A DNA stretch of 64,000 nucleotides from Bacteroides sp. (GTDB lineage Bacteria; Bacteroidota; Bacteroidia; Bacteroidales; Bacteroidaceae): NCBI GenBank assembly GCA_015060765.1, contig SUXW01000010.1, positions 33,757 to 97,756 on the forward strand, given 5' to 3'. The notes below the pieces were generated by a model. It was not told the DNA's origin. It worked only from the letters and a program-made list of their open reading frames with translations, and ran no database searches. A program made the translations under genes and the position numbers. Of this stretch, positions 54,393 to 63,406 are shown in pieces. Numbering within the stretch: position 1 is the first letter of the stretch; every line of letters begins with the position of its first letter.

Positions 54393-55652
54393 ATGAATAT
54401 CATCTTATATATTCTGATTACAATGGCATTTTCTGCCTTCTTCTCGGGCATGGAAATTGCATTCGTGTCATCAAACAAACTACGCTTTGAAATGGACAAG
54501 AACGAGCAAAGCATAACTTCACGTATCTTATCCATTTTTTTTAAAAGACCAAACGATTTTATATCAACCATGCTTGTAGGAAACAACATTGCATTGGTTA
54601 TATACGGTATTTTAATGGCAGAATTAATCGAACAGCGCATTTTGTCCGGATGGATTGAAAATGAGTTTCTGTTGGTTTTAATCCAAACTATCATTTCCAC
54701 TTTAATCATTTTGGTAACAGGAGAATTCATACCCAAGACCCTATTCAAAATAAATCCGAACTTCACGTTGAATATCCTGGCTATACCAACCTTTATCTGC
54801 TATATTCTGCTTTATCCAATCAGCAAGTTTGCATCAGCATGCTCCAGTATATTTTTATGGCTGACAGGAATCAAGGTAAACAAAGAAGCAAGTGACAAAG
54901 CTTTCACCAAAGTAGACCTCGATTATTTCATTCAAAGCAGCATAGAAGATTCGGATGACAAACAAGAAATAGATACAGAAGTCAGAATTTTTCAGAACGC
55001 ATTGGATTTTTCAAGTATCAAGATACGGGATTGTATGGTTCCCCGTACAGAAATTGTAGCCATAGAATACAATACGCCCCTGGAAGAATTGAAATCGCGT
55101 TTTATTGAAAGTGGAATCAGCAAAATACTTGTCTACAAAGATAATATAGACAATATTGTAGGCTACATCCATTCATCTGAAATGTTCCGTAAACACACCA
55201 ATTGGACTGAAGGTATCCGACAATTTCCGATTGTACCGGAAACGATGAATGCCAACAAGCTCATGCAGATTTTCATGCAACAAAAAAAATCAATTGCAGT
55301 AGTTGTCGACGAATTTGGAGGGACAGCAGGAATCGTTGCATTGGAAGACCTGGTTGAACAAATTTTTGGAGAAATCGAAGACGAGCATGATACAACATCA
55401 TACATCGCCAAACAAATAGGAGACAACGAATATGTCTTGTCCGGACGATTGGAAATAGAGAAAGCCAATGAATTGTTTCCTATCAATTTACCGGAAAACG
55501 ATGAATACCAAACCGTAGGAGGACTGATATTGCACCAATATCAAAGTTTTCCTAAACTCCATGAAGTCATCTCTTTCAATAAATTTGAATTCAAAATAAT
55601 CAAGGTTACATCAACTAAAATTGAACTTGTCAGATTAAAAGTAAGCGAATAA
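54393..55652 (+). CDS. CNNM/CorC-family membrane protein with CBS domains
   Basis: 419 residues. DUF21/CNNM membrane domain with four segments (MAFSAFFSGMEIAFVSSNKLRFEMD is typical), then a paired CBS domain (about 205-325: IRDCMVPRTEIVAIEYNTPLEEL, SIAVVVDEFGGTAGIVALEDLVEQIFGEI) and a C-terminal CorC_HlyC domain (YVLSGRLEIEKANELF). Often called hemolysin-like, though the usual role is magnesium or cobalt efflux. Five bases after lptC. Confidence 0.93.
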   Translation: MNIILYILITMAFSAFFSGMEIAFVSSNKLRFEMDKNEQSITSRILSIFFKRPNDFISTMLVGNNIALVIYGILMAELIEQRILSGWIENEFLLVLIQTIISTLIILVTGEFIPKTLFKINPNFTLNILAIPTFICYILLYPISKFASACSSIFLWLTGIKVNKEASDKAFTKVDLDYFIQSSIEDSDDKQEIDTEVRIFQNALDFSSIKIRDCMVPRTEIVAIEYNTPLEELKSRFIESGISKILVYKDNIDNIVGYIHSSEMFRKHTNWTEGIRQFPIVPETMNANKLMQIFMQQKKSIAVVVDEFGGTAGIVALEDLVEQIFGEIEDEHDTTSYIAKQIGDNEYVLSGRLEIEKANELFPINLPENDEYQTVGGLILHQYQSFPKLHEVISFNKFEFKIIKVTSTKIELVRLKVSE

Positions 55653-55696
55653 TCATTTTTTTCTCAATAAAAATAGATGGAATGATACATTTTTCG

Positions 55697-55704
55697 TATC
55701 TTCG
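55697..55704 (+). promoter_or_regulatory. Near-consensus -7 box (TATCTTCG) before the ppiD-like gene
   Basis: One mismatch to TAnnTTTG, 52 bases before the start at 55756. The gene may have its own promoter in addition to read-through. Confidence 0.4.
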
Positions 55705-55755
55705 TGCGCTAAAACTGAATTTGAAAGAAATAATAACAAAAAATAATTTAATAAA

Positions 55756-57885
55756 ATGGCAACATTACAAAAAATCAGAAGCAAAGGACCTTTATTGGTC
55801 ATTGTAATTGGTCTTGCTCTTTTTGCATTCATTGCAGGTGATGCTTGGAAAGCTATCCAACCTCATCAAGGCAGACAAGATGTAGGTGAAATCAATGGTG
55901 AAGCAATCTCTGCAGAAGAATACCAGAATCTGTTGGATGAATACACCGAAGTGGTAAAGATGTCTCAAAACGTATCAGCATTGAATGACGACCAATTAAC
56001 TTATGCAAAAGATCAAGTATGGCAAACATACATAAACAACAAGTTGATTGAATCGGAAGCTGAAAAATTGGGATTGACAGTTAGCGATGCAGAAATTCAA
56101 TCTGTTATTGAAGAAGGTTCACATCCTTTGTTGATGCAGACTCCTTTCCGCAATCCTCAAACAGGTGCATTCGACAAAGACATGTTGAAGAAGTTCCTGG
56201 TAGATTATGCTAATATGGCAAACATGCAATTGCCCGCCCAATATGTAGAATATTACCAACAAATGGGTACTTTCTGGAATTTCATAGAAAAGAGCCTAAA
56301 GCAATCTCTTTTGGCAGAAAAATATCAGAACTTGCTTGCAAAATCTTTGATTTCCAACCCGGTATCAGCAGAAGATGCTTTTGCAGCACGTACTCAACAA
56401 ACAGACGTACTGATTGCAGCAATTCCTTATTCATCTATAGCAGATTCAACAATCACTATTACCAATGATGACATCAAGGCTTTGTATAAGGAAAGAAAAG
56501 AAACATACAAGCAACCTATCGAAACCCGTAACATCAAATACATCGATGTATTGGTTTCTCCGTCTACCCAAGACCGTTCGGATCTTTTGGCAGAAGTAAC
56601 AGAATATGCCAACCAATTGGCTGAAGCCGAAGATAAGGCTGCATTCATTCGTTCAACTGGTTCAACTGTACCTTTCACAGGTATTGCCATCAACAAGACA
56701 GTATTCCCTACTGATATTGCCGCTCGCATCGATTCTGTAACTGTAGGTGAAGTATACGGTCCTTATTACAATCAAGCTGACGATTCTTACAATGCCATGT
56801 TGGTATTAGGCAAAGAAACATTGGCTGATTCTATCCAGTTCCGTCAGATTCAAGTTATTGCTGAAAATACAGAAAAGACTGTTGCTTTGGCAGACAGTAT
56901 CTATACTGCATTGAAAGGTGGTGCCGACTTTGTAGAATTGGCACAAAAATATGGACAGACAGGTGAAAGCACTTGGTTGACAGCAGCAAACTACGAAGGA
57001 GCTTCTTTGGATGCTGATAACTTGAAATACATCCAAACAATTGTAAAATCCAACAAGAATGAATACACTAACCTCCAAATTGGTCAGGCAAACGTTATTC
57101 TTCAGGTTTTGGACAAGAAAGCTCTCAAGGAAAAGTATAACGTAGCAGCTATCAAGCGCCCAGTTGAATTCAGCAAAGAAACATACAACAAGGCATACAA
57201 CGACTTCAGCCAGTTCGTTGCACAGAACACTACATTAGACCAATTGGTTGAAAATGCAGAAGAAAGCGGTTACCGTTTGTTGGAACGTGCCGATTTCCGC
57301 AACGACGAACACATGGTTGGTGGAGTTAGAAACACTCGCGAAGCATTGAAGTGGGTATTCGAAGCTGAAGAAGGTGAAGTTTCTCCTTTGTACGAATGTG
57401 GTGAAAACAACCATTTGATGGTTATCGCTCTTGAAAAGATCAATCCTGCAGGTTATCGCAACATCAATACAGTTGCCGATATGTTAAGACTGGACATCTT
57501 AAAAGACAAGAAGGCTGAAAAGATTTTGGCTGAAATAAACAATGCCAACTTCGATCAAGTAAAAGCAATGGAAAATGCAGTTAGCGATACAGTTAAGCAC
57601 ATTACATTCTCTGCACCTGCTTATATTTCCGCTACTCATGCAAGCGAACCCGTTATCGGTGCATTCGCAAGCAAGGCAGAAGTAAACAAGACATCTGCTC
57701 CTATCAAGGGTAACAGCGCTGTTTACGTGTTGCAAACTATCAACAAGGAAAACAATGCAGAAGAATTCAACGCAAAACAAGAAGAAACTACATTGTCATC
57801 CATGGCAAGTCGTTATGCAAGCAGTTTCATCAACGACTTGTACGAAAAAGCTAACGTAAAAGACAATCGTTATATTTATTTCTAA
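55756..57885 (+). CDS. PpiD/SurA-type periplasmic peptidyl-prolyl isomerase
   Basis: 709 residues. One N-terminal membrane anchor (LLVIVIGLALFAFIAGD), then a SurA_N/PpiD chaperone domain (VGEINGEAISAEEYQNLLDEYTEVV) and a long helical region. PPIase-like (parvulin) segments are around 350-470 (VQIRQIQVIAENTEKTVALADSIYTALKGGADFVELAQKYGQT). It assists folding of outer-membrane and secreted proteins at the inner membrane. The gene closes the coaX-to-lptC envelope block and has a perfect terminator. Confidence 0.92.
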   Translation: MATLQKIRSKGPLLVIVIGLALFAFIAGDAWKAIQPHQGRQDVGEINGEAISAEEYQNLLDEYTEVVKMSQNVSALNDDQLTYAKDQVWQTYINNKLIESEAEKLGLTVSDAEIQSVIEEGSHPLLMQTPFRNPQTGAFDKDMLKKFLVDYANMANMQLPAQYVEYYQQMGTFWNFIEKSLKQSLLAEKYQNLLAKSLISNPVSAEDAFAARTQQTDVLIAAIPYSSIADSTITITNDDIKALYKERKETYKQPIETRNIKYIDVLVSPSTQDRSDLLAEVTEYANQLAEAEDKAAFIRSTGSTVPFTGIAINKTVFPTDIAARIDSVTVGEVYGPYYNQADDSYNAMLVLGKETLADSIQFRQIQVIAENTEKTVALADSIYTALKGGADFVELAQKYGQTGESTWLTAANYEGASLDADNLKYIQTIVKSNKNEYTNLQIGQANVILQVLDKKALKEKYNVAAIKRPVEFSKETYNKAYNDFSQFVAQNTTLDQLVENAEESGYRLLERADFRNDEHMVGGVRNTREALKWVFEAEEGEVSPLYECGENNHLMVIALEKINPAGYRNINTVADMLRLDILKDKKAEKILAEINNANFDQVKAMENAVSDTVKHITFSAPAYISATHASEPVIGAFASKAEVNKTSAPIKGNSAVYVLQTINKENNAEEFNAKQEETTLSSMASRYASSFINDLYEKANVKDNRYIYF

Positions 57886-57911
57886 TCGAAATAAGAGTAA
57901 CATAACTTCTT

Positions 57912-57950
57912 AAAAAAGTGGATGCATCCTTGGATGCATCCACTTTTTTT
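57912..57950 (+). terminator. Terminator of the ppiD-like gene
   Basis: Near-perfect stem aaaaaagtggatgcatcc / ggatgcatccactttttt with a two-base loop; symmetric, so usable in both directions. Confidence 0.92.
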
Positions 57951-58033
57951 CATGGCCTAATACAAAAAACGAGTCAGAATACATAAATTTGTCAAAATAT
58001 TTACATATCTTGCACAAAATATAATTATAGCCT

Positions 58034-60160
58034 ATGAAAAACGCATATTTAATCAGGAAGATGCAGTTGACTCTTATCACTGCAATCTGTCTATCATTCG
58101 CTTTTGAAGTATCAGCTCAAAGGCCAACCAGAAAGAATTATTTAAGAGAAACCAGCAAGGAGTTTTTTCAAACAGAAGAAGCCAAAAGAATCGGCGACCA
58201 GATTCTTCTTTTTCAAAGAGTAACAGGAGGATGGCCTAAGAATACGGATATGGTCAGCCGACTGACCGATCAAGAACGCGAGAAAGTATTGAAAGATAAA
58301 TCCAGGCAAGATGATTCTACCATCGACAACGGAGCAACAACCATGCAAATGCTCTATTTGGCACGCCTATATCAAGCTACCCGCGAACCGTCTTACCGCC
58401 ATGCTTTCATCAAAGCACTTGAATACATTTTGAGCGGACAATACGAAAATGGTGGTTGGCCACAATTTTGGCCCGTCAAGCATGGTTATCAAGTAGCCAT
58501 TACGTTCAATGACGATGCTATAGTCAACATATTGGAAATGTTCGACGATATGAAACAATCCCTTCCACCTTACGACGGAGATTTAATCGATGAAAATACA
58601 CGAGCCCAAATTAGCATGGCATTCGATAAGGGAATCGAATGTATTCTTGCCACACAAATTTATGTAAAAGGCAAACCAACCGTTTGGTGTCAGCAGCACG
58701 ACAAGGAAACATTACAAGCCACTTCTGCCCGTGCATACGAATATCCGTCTTTCTGCACCCAAGAAAGCGCCGCTATTATCCGCCTATTAATGTCGTTACC
58801 CAATCCAGACAAACGGATAAAGAAAGCCATACATGGAGCTATGAAATGGTTTGACACCTATAAGCTGACCGGGCTTCGTTTGGAACGTACCGGATGGAGA
58901 AAAGGAGAAGAACGAAATGCACGGTTGGTAGAAGATCCCAGTGCCAAGCCCATTTGGGGACGTTTCTATGATTTCAAGTATTGCGAGCCTTACGTATGCG
59001 ACCGTGATGGCATTTGTCGCCGCCGACTGGAAGAAATAGGACTTGAACGTCGTACCGGTTACAGTTGGTACAATAGCCGACCAGCTGAACTATATCCTCT
59101 CTACGAACAATGGGCAGCTCAATACGATCCCAAGAACAAAGTTAAGATAAGTCTGACAACAAAAGGAGCCAACGAAAATGGAACCATTGACATGTATCGC
59201 CGTCCTGAAATAGACCGTTCGGCATTCGATGTCATCGTAAAACCCGGTGAAAGCATTCAGGCAGCCATTGAGAAAGCACCGGAACAACCAACAGAACCTT
59301 TCAAAATCTTGTTGTTGAAAGGTACATACAACCAAAAGGTTATCATCGACAAGCCCAACATTGTATTAGTGGGTGAAGACCGTGAGCAGACTCAAATTGT
59401 CTATGCCGAAACCATGAAGACACGTACCATCAAAGAATATAAAGGTAAACAAGTAGGGAATGGCGTAATCGTCATTCAAGAAGGTGCCGATGATTGCGTC
59501 ATCAGTGGTCTGACCGTATACAACAATTATGGTACAACCGTAGAAAATACCACCACCCATCAGATGGCTATTTTCGGTCGGGCTACCCGTACCATCGTCA
59601 TTAATAGCAACGTATGGGCAGATGGTAACGATGCACTCTCTCTTTGGGCAAAAGATGCCGGAGGAATGTATTATCATGCCGATTTATATCTGCGCTGTCC
59701 GGGAGTAGACTTCCTCTGTCCCCGTGGATGGTGTTACGTTACCCGTAGCCGTTTCTATGGCGATGGACGTGCCATGATCTGGCACGACGGACGAGGCGAC
59801 AAGAGCAAGAAATTAGTTATTACAGACTCTTCGTTCGATGCCAAGTCGCCTACTCTATTAGGACGTTACCACCACGACTCCCAATTCTTCCTTGTCAACT
59901 GTACTCTTTCAGAAAATGTGCTCGATGGCAACATTCACTATGCCTATTCAGACAAAGTACTCGACCCCTGTCCGTGGGGACTCCGTACCTATTATCTGAA
60001 TTGTACCCGTGAAGGAGGTCATAGCGGTTGGCTTAAAAATAACCTGAAAGAAGCGGGTTCTGCATTGGAATATTACAGCATCACCGCCCGCTGGACGTTT
60101 AGTGGCAAATGGGATCCGGAAAAACGTATCCGCGACTTGTGGCATGTATTAGGTTATTAA
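58034..60160 (+). CDS. Pectate lyase PL10 fused to pectin methylesterase CE8
   Basis: 708 residues with a signal peptide ending near VSAQ. Residues about 40-370 are a PL10 pectate lyase: FQRVTGGWPKNTDM, FNDDAIVNILEMF, and CTQESAAIIRLLMSL. Residues about 400-700 are a CE8-type beta-helix: FDVIVKPGESIQAAIEKAP, LLLKGTYNQKVIID, and GVDFLCPRGW in place of the canonical GTVDFIFG, which keeps the catalytic Asp. Usually the QDTL catalytic segment is seen; here it reads GNDAL. The esterase removes methyl groups so that the lyase can cut galacturonan. Secreted or lipid-free periplasmic. Single gene. Confidence 0.93.
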   Translation: MKNAYLIRKMQLTLITAICLSFAFEVSAQRPTRKNYLRETSKEFFQTEEAKRIGDQILLFQRVTGGWPKNTDMVSRLTDQEREKVLKDKSRQDDSTIDNGATTMQMLYLARLYQATREPSYRHAFIKALEYILSGQYENGGWPQFWPVKHGYQVAITFNDDAIVNILEMFDDMKQSLPPYDGDLIDENTRAQISMAFDKGIECILATQIYVKGKPTVWCQQHDKETLQATSARAYEYPSFCTQESAAIIRLLMSLPNPDKRIKKAIHGAMKWFDTYKLTGLRLERTGWRKGEERNARLVEDPSAKPIWGRFYDFKYCEPYVCDRDGICRRRLEEIGLERRTGYSWYNSRPAELYPLYEQWAAQYDPKNKVKISLTTKGANENGTIDMYRRPEIDRSAFDVIVKPGESIQAAIEKAPEQPTEPFKILLLKGTYNQKVIIDKPNIVLVGEDREQTQIVYAETMKTRTIKEYKGKQVGNGVIVIQEGADDCVISGLTVYNNYGTTVENTTTHQMAIFGRATRTIVINSNVWADGNDALSLWAKDAGGMYYHADLYLRCPGVDFLCPRGWCYVTRSRFYGDGRAMIWHDGRGDKSKKLVITDSSFDAKSPTLLGRYHHDSQFFLVNCTLSENVLDGNIHYAYSDKVLDPCPWGLRTYYLNCTREGGHSGWLKNNLKEAGSALEYYSITARWTFSGKWDPEKRIRDLWHVLGY

Positions 60161-60167
60161 CAAATTA

Positions 60168-60273
60168 TTTTTTGCAATTTTACTTGCATCCTACACTCAC
60201 CATTGAGTATCAGTAAGATAAAGTGTGTAGGTAAAGTGTGTAAGCAAATTACCTACACACTTTACCTACACAC
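60168..60273. repeat. Left arm of a long inverted repeat around the HU-like gene
   Basis: About 105 bases, reverse complement of 61295-61399 with only about five differences. Includes tgagtatcagtaagata and a nested hairpin, gtgtgtaggtaaagtgtgta against tacacactttacctacacac with small changes. Confidence 0.9.
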
Positions 60274-60303
60274 TATAAGATTTATCAATCACATATTATC
60301 CTA

Positions 60304-60933
60304 TCAATCAGCCTTTTTCACGTAAATTCTGGCGGGAGCCCTACCAATAGCTACAATACCAGTCGAAGGGTCACTACTGAACGCACGCAATTCTTCTGTT
60401 GCCGTAGTGCGCGCAAGCTTTACTAAAGACATATAGTCCTTCACCCGTATCATACCTACTTTTTCGATGTATCCCAAAGCTTTCTGTAAACGCTCCTCTT
60501 TTGTAAACGGTGAACGCCGTATACGCGCTACTCCCCCATTCTCTAATTTGCAATGACGATTCATATTCCACACCATTTTCTTTTCCGGCTGAAAAGTCAC
60601 CCCATCCAACCAAAGGCTCCGGGCATTCCGTTTAGGTGCACCATCATCCAAGCCATCCATCTCCTTGTCCGCTAGCAGGCCAACGGTCGCTTTGAAAGTA
60701 CCCAACTCGTCTATAGTAACCGAACATCCCTCAGCCAAAAGTTTGGCCAAGGATTCCGTTGCATCCATCAATACGCGCATGGCATCCCCTTTGCTGACAC
60801 CCGAATGATGGCTACAAATATGCTCTATAAAGTGATCAAAATCGATGTTCCTACTTGTTTTCAATCGATAATATGCCTTTTTCTCCCCCGTTTTATGTAA
60901 ATCGGGCAATTCTTGTTTAATGTATTTTGCCAT
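60304..60933 (-). CDS. HU-like DNA-binding protein with C-terminal extension
   Basis: 209 residues. HU-like core in the first half (FDHFIEHICSHHSGVSKGDAMRVLMDATESLAKLLAEGCSVTIDELGTFKATVG), then a C-terminal extension (about 130-209) that looks like a winged helix (FTKEERLQKALGYIEKVGMIRVKDYMSLVKLARTTATEELRAF). Probably a DNA-bending regulator with an extra DNA- or protein-binding domain. It is the only gene between two arms of a 105-bp inverted repeat. -7 box at 60969; an AT-rich inverted repeat at 61024-61079 lies just upstream. Confidence 0.87.
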   Translation of the reverse strand: MAKYIKQELPDLHKTGEKKAYYRLKTSRNIDFDHFIEHICSHHSGVSKGDAMRVLMDATESLAKLLAEGCSVTIDELGTFKATVGLLADKEMDGLDDGAPKRNARSLWLDGVTFQPEKKMVWNMNRHCKLENGGVARIRRSPFTKEERLQKALGYIEKVGMIRVKDYMSLVKLARTTATEELRAFSSDPSTGIVAIGRAPARIYVKKAD

Positions 60934-61294
60934 ATCTATGCCGTTATTAAAATTGTTTTGACTCTATACAAAGTTACAATATTTCTCATCAAAAGTCAAG
61001 TAAAACAACATTTAAAATATAACCGAAATGTTTTAGTTATATAATTAAAATATTTCAATTATATAATTATAACATTTCGTTTATATAGTCGTAAAATCTT
61101 ATACATAATTTAAATCCCATTTTTTCATAGAATTAATAAGGAAAAAGCATCAATATCCCTATACATCTGCACTACATCTTCAAGATTTCATACTTATAAC
61201 AAGCACTAATTAAAGGAAGGAAACATTATATATAAACCCCACGTGTCACTTTAAGGAACGAAGTGACGAAAAATCTGAAATCCATCAGTTGGTT
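60934..61294. other. HU-like promoter region, AT-rich, no gene
   Basis: 361 bases. Holds TAACTTTG (minus, 60969-60976) as the likely HU -7 box, the 23-bp imperfect inverted repeat 61024-61046/61057-61079, and plain AT-rich sequence to the right arm of the long inverted repeat. No coding frame seen. Confidence 0.65.
61024..61079. repeat. 23-bp imperfect inverted repeat upstream of the HU-like gene
   Basis: cgaaatgttttagttatata... (61024-61046) and its reverse complement with two differences (61057-61079). It lies about 50 to 100 bases upstream of the HU -7 box: a candidate operator. Confidence 0.75.
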
Positions 61295-61399
61295 TGTGTA
61301 GGTAAAGTGTGTAGGTAATTTGCTTACACACTTTACCTACACACCCTATCTTACTGATACTCAATGGTGAGTGTAAGATGCAAGTAAAATCGCAAAAAA
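61295..61399. repeat. Right arm of the long inverted repeat around the HU-like gene
   Basis: Partner of 60168-60273. The arm has the same nested hairpin (gtgtgtaggtaaagtgtgta type). It ends 16 bases before the IS3 element begins. Confidence 0.9.
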
Positions 61400-61502
61400 C
61401 TTTTTGTGGATTGATTGTCTCGTCCTGATTTTGGTTGACGGTTAACACTCAATAATCCTGATATCGGTTGTATAAAATAATAACCATAAGGTTTAATCCT
61501 AT

Positions 61503-61538
61503 CCTTTGTTGACTTCCGCATGCGGAAGTCAACAAAGG
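61503..61538. terminator. 36-bp perfect palindrome at the end of the IS
   Basis: cctttgttgacttccgca and its exact reverse complement with no loop bases, 15 bases after the orfB stop. Likely a bidirectional terminator that protects the IS from outside transcription. Confidence 0.6.
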
Positions 61539-61553
61539 GACTTTTCTGCAAAG

Positions 61554-62477
61554 TTATACATCTTCGTTTATCTGTTCACATAATCCCTCCTTTTTTTTAT
61601 AATAAGTTTTCCATCTCCTTCTCAATGCGCCCGTTTGCTGGTGCGCCTGTTGAGGAGTCAGATAATCGTTGCTCATGTGCGGACGTATCTCGTTGTATAT
61701 CCTTACGATCTCCTGTGTCCTTGTCTTTCCTTTATCCGGCGATTCGATGACTTCCCTGTTAAACCATTCTTCCTTCAAGATTCCGTTGACCCTTTCAGCT
61801 ACGGCATTCTCTCTAGGGTCCCCGTTTTCCGTCATGCTGATTTGTATGCCGTTCTCTTGCAACAAATTCACATAGGCATTGCTGCAATACTGTACACCAC
61901 GATCGGAGTGGTGGATAAGCCGATGCCCTTTCGGCAGTTCTTTCAGAGCGTCCTTCAAGGCATTCAAAGGGCCTTCCATCCCAAGGGATTCAGACAGGGA
62001 CCAGCCTACAATCTTATGTGAATACACATCAGTAACCAGGCTCAGATAAAGGAACGTTCCGTTCCCCATTTTTATATAGGTAATGTCAGCTGCCCAAACC
62101 TGATTGGGAGCATCGGGAATACGGCCTTTCCAAAGATTGGGATACTTGTGGAAATGATGCCAGGAAAGCGTCGTCATAGGACGCTTCTCACGATGCTTCC
62201 TTATCAGAAGTCCTTGAGAACGAAGGAAATCGAAGAATTTGTCCCGACCGGGAATCAGTGTGCCGGGAAGTCGTTCCGCTAACATTTCATGGAGCTTCCT
62301 GCCTCCAAGAACAGGAAGGGACTGACGGATAGCCAGAACTTCACGTAGGAGGACATCCTCTTCCAAAGACTTCTTCTCACAATGCAGACGATGCTTGTAA
62401 TAGGCTTGTTTGGAGAAACCAAGCAATGCGCAGCAGTCCGAAACATTGATAGGAGAACTGCTGCGAAGCCTTTCCAC
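61554..62477 (-). CDS. IS3-family transposase OrfB (integrase core)
   Basis: 307 residues from a GTG at 62477. DDE catalytic core: Asp in WAADITYI, Asp in HHSDRGVQY, Glu in NAVAERVNGILKEEW. N-terminal helix-turn-helix (CALLGFSKQAYYKHRLH). The start overlaps the orfA stop (TAGTG). A_AAA_AAC just upstream would allow ribosomes to slip from orfA into this frame and make the OrfAB fusion that carries out transposition in this family. Confidence 0.95.
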   Translation of the reverse strand: MERLRSSSPINVSDCCALLGFSKQAYYKHRLHCEKKSLEEDVLLREVLAIRQSLPVLGGRKLHEMLAERLPGTLIPGRDKFFDFLRSQGLLIRKHREKRPMTTLSWHHFHKYPNLWKGRIPDAPNQVWAADITYIKMGNGTFLYLSLVTDVYSHKIVGWSLSESLGMEGPLNALKDALKELPKGHRLIHHSDRGVQYCSNAYVNLLQENGIQISMTENGDPRENAVAERVNGILKEEWFNREVIESPDKGKTRTQEIVRIYNEIRPHMSNDYLTPQQAHQQTGALRRRWKTYYKKKEGLCEQINEDV

Positions 62478-62917
62478 TACTTGGTGCCGAAGTTTTTTCG
62501 GATATCCAAACCGAAGGTCTCTTCTGCCAAGTCTATAAGCGTTTCATTGATCTGGATATGAAGGTTGGCCTTATCCAGTTCCTTTTCCTTGGAAGCAAGG
62601 GCTTTCTGACAAAGCGACAGGCTACGTTCCAGTTCCTTGATGCGCAAGGACAACTCAGATTCGCTTTCGGTCTGCAAACTACGGGAAGTGCGACGTTTTA
62701 CCATGGTATGAGAAGTCTTAAATTCCACTACATCTGCAAATATACGCTTCCAACGCGATATATTGCTCATGTCATGGATAGAATATTTACGGGCAACCTC
62801 CAAACGGCTCATTCCACTTAAATAATCACGTACTGCAGACAAGCGGACAGGCAGAGGATAAGCCTTGCCCGGATGTTTGCGAGAATGTCTCTTTCTTTTA
62901 CTTTCTTCTGAACTCAT
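62477..62917 (-). CDS. IS3-family transposase OrfA (DNA-binding)
   Basis: 146 residues from 62917. Helix-turn-helix (LSAVRDYLSGMSRLEVARKYSIHDMSNISRWKRI) followed by a leucine-zipper-like coiled coil (LSLRIKELERSLSLCQKALASKEKELDKANL). Ends with IRKNFGTK; the slip site encodes the RKN. It binds the ends and regulates transposition. Confidence 0.93.
   Translation of the reverse strand: MSSEESKRKRHSRKHPGKAYPLPVRLSAVRDYLSGMSRLEVARKYSIHDMSNISRWKRIFADVVEFKTSHTMVKRRTSRSLQTESESELSLRIKELERSLSLCQKALASKEKELDKANLHIQINETLIDLAEETFGLDIRKNFGTK
62492..62498 (-). promoter_or_regulatory. Programmed -1 frameshift site (A_AAA_AAC)
   Basis: On the minus strand the zero frame reads cga aaa aac; slipping back one base continues as ctt cgg cac in the orfB frame without a stop. 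This is the classic IS3-type heptamer. Confidence 0.85.
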
Positions 62918-63052
62918 AAAATAAATTAGTTGAGTCAACCTATACCAGGACAAGACAGATAGTTGTAAAAACGATACTTAAGAAATATAATTCATTGGAA
63001 AAGTTGCAAAGGTAAGCTTTTTTTGCTTTCTTTTGCAACAAATAAGCCGAAT

Positions 63053-63406
63053 ATGAGTTTGAATGATTGGATAAAGGAGCGAGAACAAAGAGGAATTACC
63101 ACATTCTCTTTTCAACAAATCCGATGTGTGTTTGCTGAACGTTCTGAAAAGACGCTGAAAACAGACATCAACAGACTTACATTGGCTAAAAGGATTCAAA
63201 ACGTTCATAAAGGCTTTTATGTAAGCATCCCTACCCAATACCAGTTAAAGGGAGTAGTACCACCGACTTATTACATCGATGAACTGATGGAGTATTTTGG
63301 CAAGCCTTATTATGTGGAATTGCTTTCTGCTGCTGCCATATACGGTGCTTCTCACCAGAGAGCTATGATAACTCAAATTGTAACTACCTGGCCTGACACA
63401 GTTTAA
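63053..63406 (+). pseudogene. Truncated AbiEi-type antitoxin gene
   Basis: 117 residues from 63053. The N-terminal winged helix of type IV antitoxins (MSLNDWIKEREQRGITTFSFQQIRCVFAERSEKTLKTDINRLTLAKRIQNVHKGFYVSIP) and the start of the second domain (PPTYYIDELMEYFGKPYYVELLSAAAIYGASHQRAM) are clear. After that the similarity ends (ITQIVTTWPDTV) and the frame stops, about 80 residues early for the family. No AbiEii nucleotidyltransferase toxin follows. The break coincides with a strong hairpin-rich sequence at 63393-63448, so an insertion or deletion has removed the rest. Confidence 0.8.

Larger units (their letters stand above)
61416..62957 (-). mobile_element. Complete IS3-family insertion sequence, 1542 bp
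   Basis: Terminal inverted repeats of 24 bases at 61416-61439 (tgtctcgtcctgattttggt, then tgac) and 62934-62957 (reverse complement, 20 of 24 bases equal). Flanked by a 3-bp target duplication, gat at 61413-61415 and 62958-62960. Carries orfA and orfB on the minus strand with a -1 frameshift site. Both ends and frames are intact, so it may still be mobile. Confidence 0.9.
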
